Positions 7,857 through 15,976 of a stretch of DNA of 64,000 bases are shown piece after piece. Below the pieces are notes generated by a model, which worked only from the letters and a program-made list of their open reading frames with translations, was not told the DNA's origin and made no database searches. The stretch comes from Isoptericola luteus (lineage in GTDB: Bacteria > Actinomycetota > Actinomycetes > Actinomycetales > Cellulomonadaceae), in contig NZ_JAIXCQ010000001.1 in NCBI RefSeq assembly GCF_020297055.1, positions 124,001-188,000 on the forward strand, given 5' to 3'. Position 1 is the stretch's first letter. Each line of letters opens with the position of its first letter. Position numbers and translations under genes: made by a program.

Positions 7857-8873
7857 GTGGAGAGCGAGGACGGGCGGGTGCGGCGGCCGACGATCCGTGA
7901 CGTGGCCGCGGTGGCGGGCGTGTCCCGGGGCACGGTCTCGCGCGTGATCAACGGCGGGCACTGGGTGTCCCCCGACGCGCGGACCGCGGTGGAGGAGGCG
8001 ATCCGCACCACCGGGTACCGGGCGAACCCGCACGCCCGCTCGCTCGTGACGGGACGGTCGAACTCGGTCGCGTTCCTGCTCACGGAGCCGCAGCACCTGC
8101 TGTTCGAGGACCCGACGTTCTCGCTGCTGCTGCGTGGGGCCACCCACGCCGCGTCGCAGCGGCAGATGCCGATGGTGCTGCTCGTGGCGGGCACCGCCGA
8201 GGAACGCCGCAGCGTCGCGCAGTACCTCGAGGCCGGGCACGTGGACGGCGTCCTCCTGATCAGCTCGCACCGCGGCAACCCGATGATGGGCGAGCTGCTG
8301 CGCCACGACATCCCCACCGTGGCCTGCGGCGTCCCGCTGGGGTACGAGGGCAAGGTCGGCTACGTCTCCGCGGACGACCGCTCCGGCGGGCGGACCATGA
8401 CACAGCACCTGCTGGACACGGGGCGTCGTCGCGTCGCGACCATCACCGGGCCGATGGACACGCCCGGTGGTGTGCTGCGGCTCGAGGGCTACCGCGAGGC
8501 CCTCGGCGACGCCTACGACCCGGAGCTCGTGGCGCACGGCGACTACTCGCGAGAGAGCGGCCGGCTGGCGATGGCCGAGCTCCTGGAGCGGCGCCCCGAC
8601 CTGGACGCCGTGTTCGTGCACTCCGACCTCATGGCAGCGGGTGCGCTGGTGACGTTGCAGACCGCCGGCCGGCGGGTGCCGGACGACGTCGCCGTGGGCG
8701 GGTTCGACGACTCCGGCGTCGCCGCCCAGCTCCACCCGCCGTTGACCACGATGCATCAGCCGTACGAGCGGATCAGCGCCGAGATGGTGCGCCTGCTGCT
8801 CGAGGTCGTCGACGGTCAGGAGCCCGCCGCGATCATCCTGCCCACGCCGCTGGTGGTGCGCGACTCCGCCTGA
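7857..8873 (+). CDS. LacI-family repressor of the galactan locus
   Basis: 338 residues. HTH and hinge at about 12-70 (TIRDVAAVAGVSRGTVSRVI), then a periplasmic-binding-like effector domain to the end (DLMAAGALVTLQ, GGFDDSGVA). It should repress the divergent promoters through the operators at 4329 and 4417 until a galacto-sugar binds. The start GTG 7857 is chosen because TACACT at 7844-7849 lies 7 nt upstream, fitting leaderless transcription; an in-frame GTG at 7815 overlapping the permease end is the alternative. Confidence 0.9.
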   Translation: MESEDGRVRRPTIRDVAAVAGVSRGTVSRVINGGHWVSPDARTAVEEAIRTTGYRANPHARSLVTGRSNSVAFLLTEPQHLLFEDPTFSLLLRGATHAASQRQMPMVLLVAGTAEERRSVAQYLEAGHVDGVLLISSHRGNPMMGELLRHDIPTVACGVPLGYEGKVGYVSADDRSGGRTMTQHLLDTGRRRVATITGPMDTPGGVLRLEGYREALGDAYDPELVAHGDYSRESGRLAMAELLERRPDLDAVFVHSDLMAAGALVTLQTAGRRVPDDVAVGGFDDSGVAAQLHPPLTTMHQPYERISAEMVRLLLEVVDGQEPAAIILPTPLVVRDSA

Positions 8874-8901
8874 GGCCGCGAGGCCCTGTCGCGCGTGCGG
8901 G

Positions 8902-11115
8902 TCATCCGCACTCCTGTGCGCCGGGAGCCTGGGACAGGTCGTCGAACGTCGCGTCGAAGTCCCGGCGGAACTGTCCGTGCCGCGGGGCGGGGTCGATGGA
9001 CTCCGCGCGTCGTGCGGCCTCGTCCGGCGTGAACCCCAGGTCGAGGTCGTGCTCCACGACGGCGTCGTGCAGCCGGGGCGCGTACTGCCCGAGGAGCTCC
9101 TCCTTCTGGTTGGCCACCCGGGCGTACGCCTCGTGCAGCGGTGCGTCGGTCTCCAGGGCCGACAGACCGGCGCTCCCGGCGGTCGCGAGGGCGGACTCGA
9201 CCGTGCCGCGGGCGACCGTGGCCATGCCCAGCCCGGTCCCGGCGAGCGTGACGAGGTTCTCGCGCAGCTCCACCCTGTGGCGTGCGGTGGAGATCGTCTC
9301 GGACTGCATGGCGCCGGTGACCGCGCCGACGTCGCTCAGGGTCTCCCGGACCAGCGACGTGCGCGGGCCCGTGTCGACGTCGTGGTCGCCCGACGTCGCG
9401 AGGTCGATCATCTGGTCCACGTAGAGGTCTGTCGCGCCGAGCCAGACGTCGGCGGACCGAGGCGTGCGTGAGGAGGCCGTGATGACCTCACGCAGGGCGA
9501 ACGCGTCGAGCGTCGGCTGGACGGTGGGGGCCGTCAGGCCGGTGCCGGGTGCCAGGCTGAGGTCGTCGTCGACGCCCGGTGCGGGCGGGGGCGCGGGCGC
9601 CGGCTCGAAGCAGGTCCGGTTCAGGGATTGTGCCTCGGCGGCGTCGCCCATGCTCGGCAGGTAGGGCAGGTAGGCCATGGCGACCTGGGCGGAGGCCTGG
9701 TCGCTCAGTGCTGTGCCGGCGAGCAGCCCGGAGGGCATCTGCGTGGTCGCGTGGGAGACGAGCGACGCGGCCCGGCGCTGGTCGCCCAGGCCCGGTGACG
9801 TCGTGCCCTCGCGGACGGCCGCGGCGAACGCCCCGGTCACGGCCGTGCCGCCGTCGGGCCAGCCGCCGCGCACCGGTGTGCCGAGCCACCGCCGGGCGGC
9901 GCGCTCGGCCTGCCCGGCGCCGGCGGGAGCCAGGCGGTCGAGGGCGAGGCGGGGATGCCGTGCGTATCCCGCCAGGACGGCGATCGCCGCGGGGGCGATC
10001 GCTGCGATCCGGGCATCGTCGAGCGACCCTCGACCGGTGGCCGGCCCGAGGCGGTCCCGGTACGCGTCGAGGGCGTCGCCGGCCCCGGCGAACACGGCCG
10101 TGGGCAGGGCGGGGGAGAGCAGCCCGGCGGCGACCTCGGACCGCTCCGTCAGCCCGAGCGGCTGCTCGCCGATCCCCTCGATCACCTCGCGGCCGAACGT
10201 GGTGAGCTCCTGGACGGACGCCGTGCCGGCCCACTGCTCGACGCCGCTGCGCAGGGTCGTGGCGAGCGACGAGGCCGGCGCCGGGAACGGGGAGCCAGCG
10301 GTGCCGAGCGCGAGAAAGAGCTGGCGCGGTGTCGCCGCGTCCCAGAACACCGCCCAGAACGCGGGGTCGTCGCGGTGCGACCGCAGGAGCGCGACGAGCT
10401 GCTCCCGTCGAGCCGCCCGCGCGGCCCCGGTACCGGTGGCCGCGGCCACCAGCACCGTGTGAGCCTGACGGGCCTGGGCCGCGGACGCCTGGTACCCGGG
10501 CACGGACAGGCCGAGGTCGCGCGCCGCCCGCAGGGCCCTGACGTCTCCCAACGACACCAGCACGGCCGCCGTCCGGCGCGACGCGTCGGTCTTCGTGTCC
10601 CGCGCCCTGCGCCACCGGCCCTCGGCGGCGGCGATGTCGGCACGCGCCGTGGCGAGCCCCCGCTCGGCCGCCAGCGCGCGCAGGTGCACGGCCGAATCGG
10701 TGATCGCGCCACCGAGCGCCGGCGAGGTCGCGAGGCCCCCGGTGTTCCACGTGGAACACCGGGCCTCGTCCAGCTCCGCCTGCCAGCGGTGCTCGCGCAC
10801 GACGGCGGCCGATCGTTCGGCGAGCGCCCGCGCCGCCTCCTGCTGCGCGTCCGCGAGCGCGTCGGCGTGGTGCCGCAGCGCCGACGACGTGGCGCCCAGC
10901 ACCCCGGCGCACGTGGCCAGCCGCTCGGCCGCGGACGTCAGCCGGTGCCGCGCGGCGCGGACCGCCTCGCCCGCCTGCCCCTCGAGCGCCGTCGCGACCC
11001 GGCGCAGGACGTCGTGCGCGTCGTCGAGGGCCGCCGTCGACCGGGCGGCGTCACGGGCTCGATCGGCCAGCGCGACCGGGTCCCCGCTGAGCGGGACGAG
11101 CTCGGCGTCGAGCAT
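8902..11115 (-). CDS. Large alpha-helical WXG/LXG-like protein, function unknown
   Basis: 737 residues, Ala-rich and mostly helical. Residues 1-150 look like an ESX/WXG-type four-helix region (heptad-like, no signal peptide). The middle is helical, and residues 560-737 contain a putative membrane-associated segment (about 645-680). No catalytic toxin motif is recognisable at the C-terminus, which ends shortly after a single Cys. The start overlaps the stop of the 104-residue gene upstream by one base (TGATG), so the two are translationally coupled. This arrangement resembles WXG100 partners of large ESX substrates, but no secretion genes are in the window. Function not assigned. Confidence 0.6.
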   Translation of the reverse strand: MLDAELVPLSGDPVALADRARDAARSTAALDDAHDVLRRVATALEGQAGEAVRAARHRLTSAAERLATCAGVLGATSSALRHHADALADAQQEAARALAERSAAVVREHRWQAELDEARCSTWNTGGLATSPALGGAITDSAVHLRALAAERGLATARADIAAAEGRWRRARDTKTDASRRTAAVLVSLGDVRALRAARDLGLSVPGYQASAAQARQAHTVLVAAATGTGAARAARREQLVALLRSHRDDPAFWAVFWDAATPRQLFLALGTAGSPFPAPASSLATTLRSGVEQWAGTASVQELTTFGREVIEGIGEQPLGLTERSEVAAGLLSPALPTAVFAGAGDALDAYRDRLGPATGRGSLDDARIAAIAPAAIAVLAGYARHPRLALDRLAPAGAGQAERAARRWLGTPVRGGWPDGGTAVTGAFAAAVREGTTSPGLGDQRRAASLVSHATTQMPSGLLAGTALSDQASAQVAMAYLPYLPSMGDAAEAQSLNRTCFEPAPAPPPAPGVDDDLSLAPGTGLTAPTVQPTLDAFALREVITASSRTPRSADVWLGATDLYVDQMIDLATSGDHDVDTGPRTSLVRETLSDVGAVTGAMQSETISTARHRVELRENLVTLAGTGLGMATVARGTVESALATAGSAGLSALETDAPLHEAYARVANQKEELLGQYAPRLHDAVVEHDLDLGFTPDEAARRAESIDPAPRHGQFRRDFDATFDDLSQAPGAQECG

Positions 11116-11429
11116 CACGAGGGGCCGTCGCCGAGCAGCTCCGCGAACCGCGCCGCCGTGAGCGTCTCCGCACCGGAGAACAGCTCGCCGGCGTGCGCGA
11201 GCCCGCCCGCCAGCGCGTCGAGCTCCGAGGCGAGCGAGGTGCGCGTGGCCGCCCAGGCCGAGGTCAGGTCCTCCAGGGCCGCGGCGAGCGTCGGGTCGCC
11301 GGTGACGGCCGCCGCGACCGACCGTCCACCGGTCCCGAAGGTGTCCGCTGCCGCCAGCGCGGAACCTGCGCCGCGGGCGCGCGAGCTCGCGGTCAGGAGC
11401 GTTGTCGTGTCGATGTCGAGGTAGGCCAT
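11115..11429 (-). CDS. Small WXG100-like protein
   Basis: 104 residues, helical, Ala/Thr/Leu-rich, no signal peptide. Size, helix-turn-helix pattern and position just before a large helical protein fit the WXG100/ESX-associated family, although a strict W-x-G is not present (a Gly-Thr-Gly-Gly turn lies at about 32-35). It is co-translated with the downstream gene through a one-base overlap. No clear promoter was seen in 11430-11536. Confidence 0.55.
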   Translation of the reverse strand: MAYLDIDTTTLLTASSRARGAGSALAAADTFGTGGRSVAAAVTGDPTLAAALEDLTSAWAATRTSLASELDALAGGLAHAGELFSGAETLTAARFAELLGDGPS

Positions 11430-11536
11430 CCGGTCCCGTCCCGCTGGTCGTCGTCCTGGTTGTCATCGTCGGTGCCGCAGCACCTGCACGACCGTAGCCA
11501 GGGCGGACCGGCGGGCCCGAAGGTTGTCCACAGGCC

Positions 11537-12268
11537 TCAGTCCCACCAGAGCCGGTACCAGTGCTCACGGACGTCGTCCCGGTCGCCGGGCTGGTGGTCG
11601 GGCCCGCGATCGGCGAGGTCCCGGACGATCCGGCCGCCCCACCACGAGGTGATCTCCTCGGGCGGGCCCTGCATGTCGTCGACACCCAGCTCGTGCGCGA
11701 GGTCGAGCAGCTCCTCGCACTCGCACGCCGCGCCGTGGTCCCGTTCCAACCACAGCTCGCGCTCCGCGCGCAGCAGCACCGTCGTCACGGTGATCCGCTC
11801 GTCGCAGCGGGAGGGCCCGATGACGTACCCGTAGGCGAGGACCCGGTCCGGGTGTCGCACGACGGCACGCAGCACCGTGCCGAGCGTCGGGCCCGCGTTC
11901 TGCCGCTCGGTCGCGAGGTGGTGCTCGTCCAGGCGTTCGAGCAGCGCCGCCGCCACCGTGGCGTCGACGGCGACGAGCGGGTAGTAGCCGAGCCCGGTCA
12001 TCCGGTTGGAGCCGAGCACGGGCTCGAGCACCGCGTCGTAGCCGCCGTCGAGCAGCCAGCCGTGCTGGTCGTCGCAGCGGTCGTGCCGGTAGCCCGGGGC
12101 GGTGGCGAGGTCGCGCTCGCGCGCCCACGCGGTGCGCAGGTCGACGAGGTCGGGCGGGGCGAACCGCTCGCGCGGCGGGAGGTCGTGGGTGATCGCCCCG
12201 GAGACGGGCCGGACGGAGTCGTCGGGGGAAAGGTCGGCGTCGTCGGGCGGGGGGTTCGTCGTGGGCAT
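11537..12268 (-). CDS. Hypothetical acidic protein
   Basis: 243 residues, rich in Asp, Glu, Arg and Trp, no signal peptide or membrane segment. The N-terminal 30 residues are Pro/Asp-rich and disordered. Residues about 60-200 look like a mixed alpha/beta cytoplasmic domain, with conserved-looking stretches VLAYGYVIGPS and TVTTVLLRAERELW. I do not recognise the family. The start at 12268 is chosen because the sequence upstream in the same frame has the composition of non-coding DNA. The gene ends 107 bp from the WXG-like pair. Confidence 0.6.
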   Translation of the reverse strand: MPTTNPPPDDADLSPDDSVRPVSGAITHDLPPRERFAPPDLVDLRTAWARERDLATAPGYRHDRCDDQHGWLLDGGYDAVLEPVLGSNRMTGLGYYPLVAVDATVAAALLERLDEHHLATERQNAGPTLGTVLRAVVRHPDRVLAYGYVIGPSRCDERITVTTVLLRAERELWLERDHGAACECEELLDLAHELGVDDMQGPPEEITSWWGGRIVRDLADRGPDHQPGDRDDVREHWYRLWWD

Positions 12269-12444
12269 GGCTCCACGGTCGTGGGACGGACCTCGTGCCG
12301 GAACCCCGGGGGGCGAACCTGTGGACGACCGCGCCCTGTGGACGAGGTCCGCGGTGGGCCAGTCCTCGACGCGACCCGATGATTTCGGCGGCATCGCACC
12401 GTCAGAGGGTGTAGCCAGGATGGGCCGCACGACGGTGCTGACCG

Positions 12445-12484
12445 TGCTTGAGGACGCCTGACGATGCTTGAAGATGCCTGACGA
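12445..12484. repeat. 20-bp tandem duplication
   Basis: Two adjacent 20-bp units (12445-12464 and 12465-12484) differ at two positions: tgcttgaggacgcctgacga and tgcttgaagatgcctgacga. They lie just upstream of the hydrolase gene at 12507. Confidence 0.85.
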
Positions 12485-12506
12485 CTGCCGACGGAGGCCG
12501 ACCGAC

Positions 12507-13385
12507 ATGAGCGAGCGCAAGACGTACACCCTGGACGTGCCGGGCGCCGTCCTCACCTACGACGTGCACACCCCGGCCACGCCGGGCGACGCCCCGCCGC
12601 TGTTCGTGCTGGCCTCGCCGATGGCGGCGAAGGACTTCGGGCAGCTCGTGGAGCACCTGGACGACCGCTTCGTGATCACCTACGACCCGCGCGGCATGGA
12701 GCGCAGCATTCTCGCCCCCGACGGCGAGGTCTCCGTGCCGATCCACGCGGACGACTTCCACCGTGTCGCGCAGGCCGCTCGTGCTGTCGTCGGCGACGGG
12801 CCCGTGGACGTCTTCGCCTCCAGCGGCGGCGCGGTCAACGTGCTCTCGTGGATCGTCGACCACCCCGCCGAGCTGGGCACCGTCGTGGCGCACGAGCCGC
12901 CGCTGTGGGGGCTCGTGGAGGACAGCGCCGGGCAGCGCAAGGCCGCCGCGGACATCGCCGAGACGTACCAGCGCGACGGCTTCGGGCCGGCCATGGCCAA
13001 GTTCATCCAGCTCGTCAGCTACCCGGGGCTGGTCACCGACGAGTACCTGGCGCGGCCCGCCCCGGACCCGGCCATGTTCGGCCTGCCGACGGAGGACGAC
13101 GGGTCGCGCGACGACCTGCTGCTCCGCTGGAACATGGCCACGATGCCCGCGTTCGACCCGGACCTGGACGCGCTGCGGGCCACCACGGTCCGCCTGCTCC
13201 CGGCGCACGGCGCGGCCGGGGAGGGCACGATGGCGCGTCGCGGCGGCGAGGCGCTGGCCGCCGCGCTCGGTGTCGAGCCCGTGGTGTTCCCCGGCGACCA
13301 CGGCGGCTTCGTGGCCAACGAGTGGTCCCCCGACAACGACCCGGCCGCGTTCGCCGCGCGGCTGCGGGAGGTGCTGGCGGGCTGA
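12507..13385 (+). CDS. Alpha/beta hydrolase
   Basis: 292 residues, cytoplasmic. Alpha/beta-hydrolase fold with YDPRGMERS (the classical DxRG turn), predicted nucleophile Ser106 in the elbow FASSGGA, and catalytic His in GDHGGF. The elbow reads A-x-S-x-G, so the first Gly of the usual G-x-S-x-G is Ala. Ribosome site CGGAGG ten bases before ATG 12507; the earlier ATG at 12468 has no such site. Substrate unknown; an ester or lactone hydrolase is likely. It directly precedes the TipA-like regulator, 68 bp away. Confidence 0.8.
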   Translation: MSERKTYTLDVPGAVLTYDVHTPATPGDAPPLFVLASPMAAKDFGQLVEHLDDRFVITYDPRGMERSILAPDGEVSVPIHADDFHRVAQAARAVVGDGPVDVFASSGGAVNVLSWIVDHPAELGTVVAHEPPLWGLVEDSAGQRKAAADIAETYQRDGFGPAMAKFIQLVSYPGLVTDEYLARPAPDPAMFGLPTEDDGSRDDLLLRWNMATMPAFDPDLDALRATTVRLLPAHGAAGEGTMARRGGEALAAALGVEPVVFPGDHGGFVANEWSPDNDPAAFAARLREVLAG

Positions 13386-13415
13386 GCCGGCCCGCACGGT
13401 GATGCGACAGTCCTC

Positions 13416-13446
13416 TTGCGCTTGACGCGACGTCAACCTCTACCGT
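13416..13446 (+). promoter_or_regulatory. MerR-type promoter with dyad in a 19-bp spacer
   Basis: -35 TTGCGC (13416-13421) and -10 TACCGT (13441-13446) are separated by 19 bp, the over-long spacing typical of MerR-activated promoters. The spacer carries the dyad TTGACGCGACGTCAA (13422-13436). The -10 is 7 nt before the ATG of the TipA-like gene, so the transcript is likely leaderless and autoregulated. Confidence 0.65.
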
Positions 13447-13453
13447 CGACGAC

Positions 13454-14212
13454 ATGACCCGTTCCATCCAGGACGTCGCCCGGCTCGCGGGCGTCAGCAG
13501 CCGCACCCTGCGTCACTACGACCAGATCGGCCTGCTGCCGCCGTCGCGCACCGGGAACGGCGGGCTGCGCCACTACGACGACGGCGCCGTCCGGCGTCTG
13601 CAGCGCATCCTGCTGCTGCGCGACCTGGGGATGCCGTTGACCGACATCGGCACGGTGCTCGACGAGCAGACGGACGAGGCGCGCGCCCTGCGTGGCCACC
13701 TCGACCAGCTGCGCGCCGAGCGGGACCGGCTGGCGCGACAGATCGCGTCGGTGGAACGGACGCTGACCGCCGTCGAACAGGGAGGAAGGATCATGGCCGA
13801 GCAGATGCTGGACGGCTTCGACCACACGCAGCACAAGGACGAGGTGACCCAGCGCTGGGGCGCCGACGCGTACGCGACGGGCGATGCCTGGTGGCGCGGC
13901 CTCGGCGAGGACGGCCGCAAGGCCTGGCAGGCGCGGCTGCAGGAGCTCAACGATGCCTGGATCGGGGCCGCACGTCGCGGCGTCGACCCGACGTCCGACG
14001 AGGGGCAGGCGCTCGCCGCGCGCCACGTCGAGTGGCTGGGCGCCGTGCCCGGCACGCCCGGGTCGGAGCAGGGCCGCCCGGCGAAGGAGTACGTCGTCGG
14101 TCTGGCCGAGATGTACGTGGCGGACGACAGGTTCGCCGCCAACTACGGCGGCACCGACGGCGCGACGTTCGTGCGGGACGCCCTCGTCGCCTACGCGGAG
14201 CGCGCGCTCTGA
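13454..14212 (+). CDS. TipA-like MerR regulator with TipAS antibiotic-binding domain
   Basis: 252 residues. The N-terminal MerR winged HTH (about 4-72, LAGVSSRTLRHYDQIGLL) is followed by a coiled-coil dimerisation helix (about 80-112) and a C-terminal TipAS domain (about 116-252, QRWGADAY and EMYVADDRFAANYGG). TipAS domains bind peptide antibiotics such as thiostrepton or albicidin and turn the protein into an activator. Start at ATG 13454 by the -10 spacing. An internal ATG at codon 114 with its own strong ribosome site would release free TipAS, as known in Streptomyces. Two palindromic elements follow the stop. Confidence 0.9.
   Translation: MTRSIQDVARLAGVSSRTLRHYDQIGLLPPSRTGNGGLRHYDDGAVRRLQRILLLRDLGMPLTDIGTVLDEQTDEARALRGHLDQLRAERDRLARQIASVERTLTAVEQGGRIMAEQMLDGFDHTQHKDEVTQRWGADAYATGDAWWRGLGEDGRKAWQARLQELNDAWIGAARRGVDPTSDEGQALAARHVEWLGAVPGTPGSEQGRPAKEYVVGLAEMYVADDRFAANYGGTDGATFVRDALVAYAERAL
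13781..13795 (+). promoter_or_regulatory. Internal ribosome-binding site and start for a TipAS-only product
   Basis: GGAGGAAGG (13781-13789) precedes an in-frame ATG at 13793-13795, Met114 of the TipA-like protein, at a core spacing of 7 nt. The residues after it begin exactly at the TipAS domain (MAEQMLDGFDH). Alternative TipAL/TipAS translation is established for Streptomyces lividans tipA; here it is inferred. Confidence 0.65.
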
Positions 14213-14222
14213 CGAGCCGGCC

Positions 14223-14272
14223 GAGTTGTCAGGCGCACGTGCGCGTCGACGTTCACCTGGTCCTGACAACTC
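14223..14272. terminator. 50-bp palindrome (dispersed element copy 2)
   Basis: Perfect 11-bp arms gagttgtcagg (14223-14233) and cctgacaactc (14262-14272), with weaker pairing inside. It starts 11 nt after the TipA-like stop and shares the GTCAGG/CACGTGCGCG core with the elements at 351 and 14286. Probably a terminator that belongs to a repeated family. Confidence 0.7.
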
Positions 14273-14285
14273 GTGCGCCCGACAC

Positions 14286-14331
14286 GTTGTCAGGGCCACG
14301 TGCACGGGAACGTGCACGTGGCCCTGACAAC
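14286..14331. terminator. 46-bp perfect palindrome (dispersed element copy 3)
   Basis: Perfect 21-bp arms (14286-14306 and 14311-14331) close on a GGAA tetraloop, which fits the stable GNRA class if transcribed. Lies 13 bp after copy 2, so the two form a tandem pair before the next gene on the same strand. Confidence 0.8.
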
Positions 14332-14371
14332 TGCGGCGGGGCGGGCGGGGCGGCCGTGCGAGGATGCCCGC

Positions 14372-14797
14372 GTGGACCACGCGGACGACTGGGCGGCACA
14401 GCGCACGGAGGCAGCGCGGGTGCAGGCGGAGCTGCTGGCGGCGCGCCAGGACGCCGAGCACGCCCGGGCGGAGGCGCTGCTGCGCGAGTTCGCCGCCGCC
14501 GCGCGGGACGCCGGCCTCGAGCCCGGACCGCTGCAGGTCAAGGGCTACGGCGGCCGGGGCACGGCCCGCACGTCGCTGCGAGGCTGGTACCTGCGCCAGG
14601 ACCGCACCGCCGGCATCACCACCGACGGCACGTTCTACGTGCTCACGGCGCCGCTGTCATCCCTCGACCGGCTGCGCGGCGTGCGCCCGGAGCCTCGGCG
14701 TCCGCCCATGATCCTCGGTGCGGGCGGCAAGGACGGCAGCTCGATCGAGCTGGCCGCGGCGCTCGACCGGCTGCTCCCGGGCTGGCGCGGGGCGTGA
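14372..14797 (+). CDS. Hypothetical small cytoplasmic protein
   Basis: 141 residues. N-terminal half is a long charged helix (about 3-52) rich in Ala, Glu and Arg. The C-terminal half is compact, with YGGRGTARTSLRGWYLRQD and a hydrophobic segment TDGTFYVLTAPLS. No signal peptide or membrane segment. I do not recognise a family. The GTG start at 14372 lies 6 nt after the weak -10-like GAGGAT. The TGA stop is inside the arm of the palindrome at 14794-14850. Confidence 0.6.
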   Translation: MDHADDWAAQRTEAARVQAELLAARQDAEHARAEALLREFAAAARDAGLEPGPLQVKGYGGRGTARTSLRGWYLRQDRTAGITTDGTFYVLTAPLSSLDRLRGVRPEPRRPPMILGAGGKDGSSIELAAALDRLLPGWRGA

Positions 14798-14850
14798 CGT
14801 AGCGGACTCTTCGCTTCTCGGCCCGGGAAGCGAAGAGTCCGCTACGTCAC
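14794..14850. terminator. Bidirectional terminator palindrome that contains both stop codons
   Basis: Perfect 24-bp arms (14794-14817 and 14827-14850) around a 9-nt loop. The TGA of the upstream plus-strand gene (14795-14797) lies in the left arm and the TGA of the convergent minus-strand gene (14847-14849) lies in the mirror position of the right arm. Confidence 0.9.
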
Positions 14851-15812
14851 CCGCCGAGCAGGCTCCCCACGCCCCGGTCCGCGAGGTACCCCGCCCACGT
14901 GCCGTCGGCCAGGCGCACGGCGGCCGCATGGTGGCCCGGCGCCCGGTTGTCGACGCGCAGCGCCTCGATCCCGGGAGAACCGGCGGGCACCGGAAAGAGG
15001 TCGGGGGTCAGGTCGTGCAGGGCCAGCAGGTCGCGCGGGTCGCGCGCGTTGACCCACCGGCGCACTCCCCGGGGGAACGTGAGCCGGCCACCGTCCCGCA
15101 GCGCGTCGCGCACGGCGCGGATCCCGAGCGGCGACCCGAGCGTCAGCAGCAGGGCGACGTCCCGGTCGCCCGCCGACTCCTCGGCCGCACGGCCGGCCAG
15201 CGCGGAGCACGCCACCACCGAACCGAGCGAGTGCCCGACGACGACGGTGGGCTCGTCCGCGGGCACGGCGGCGATCACCTGGGCGTCGACGGCGTCCCGC
15301 ACGGCATCGTCGTGCAGGTAGGCGTACAGGTCCCGCACCACGAGCAGGACGACGGCCGCGCTCAGCCCGGGCACGTACCGGTCGAGCAGGGCCAGGGCGC
15401 GGGCCACCGCCTCGGCCAGGGTCGAGCCGAGCCCCTCGGCCGCCACGCGCGCCGCCGCGCCACCCTCTCCGAGCCCTGCGCGTTCGCTCCCGAGCCCTGC
15501 ACCGTCGAGCAGCTCACGGACGACGGCGAGCACGAACCGCAGCTCGTCGTCGGGCACGGGCTCGAGGGCGAGGGCGTCGACCCGGGGCCGCCCCGCCTCC
15601 ACGACGACCGGCGGCGGCGGCCCCGGGAGGCGGCCGGTGAGGTGCGCCAGGGTGTCCCCGTAGAACACGAACGACGCGTCGTCGTCGGCCAGCCGCCGGG
15701 ACGAACCGGCCCCCGCGAGGGCGCTGTTCAGCGCGCCGAGCCATCGCGCCTCCTCGCGCCGGGGGTCGACGCCGTCGAGGTCGCGTCCGTGGAGCAGCAC
15801 GAGGCGGGTCAC
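14847..15812 (-). CDS. Alpha/beta hydrolase (lipase-like)
   Basis: 321 residues. It opens with a beta strand and oxyanion-type turn (VTRLVLLHGRDLDG) and has the nucleophile Ser195 in VVVGHSLGSVV, a full G-x-S-x-G elbow, with the catalytic His likely in APGHHAAA near the C-terminus. No signal peptide. Start GTG 15812 is chosen because TAGCCT (15820-15825) lies 7 nt upstream, so the transcript is probably leaderless; the ATG at 15881 would add 23 basic residues of non-coding character. Substrate unknown. Confidence 0.78.
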   Translation of the reverse strand: MTRLVLLHGRDLDGVDPRREEARWLGALNSALAGAGSSRRLADDDASFVFYGDTLAHLTGRLPGPPPPVVVEAGRPRVDALALEPVPDDELRFVLAVVRELLDGAGLGSERAGLGEGGAAARVAAEGLGSTLAEAVARALALLDRYVPGLSAAVVLLVVRDLYAYLHDDAVRDAVDAQVIAAVPADEPTVVVGHSLGSVVACSALAGRAAEESAGDRDVALLLTLGSPLGIRAVRDALRDGGRLTFPRGVRRWVNARDPRDLLALHDLTPDLFPVPAGSPGIEALRVDNRAPGHHAAAVRLADGTWAGYLADRGVGSLLGG

Positions 15813-15976
15813 GCGCCCCAGGCTACCGATGTCATCCCCCGGGCGACGACGTCCGTCATGCCGACTGACCAGCAGGTTCACCCGGTCCGCGAGGGCGGTT
15901 CACCCGGTGAGAATGGTCCCTGTGCAGCGCGCTTCCGGCAGAGTGGGCGCGCACCCCCCACAGGCACGGAGGAACG

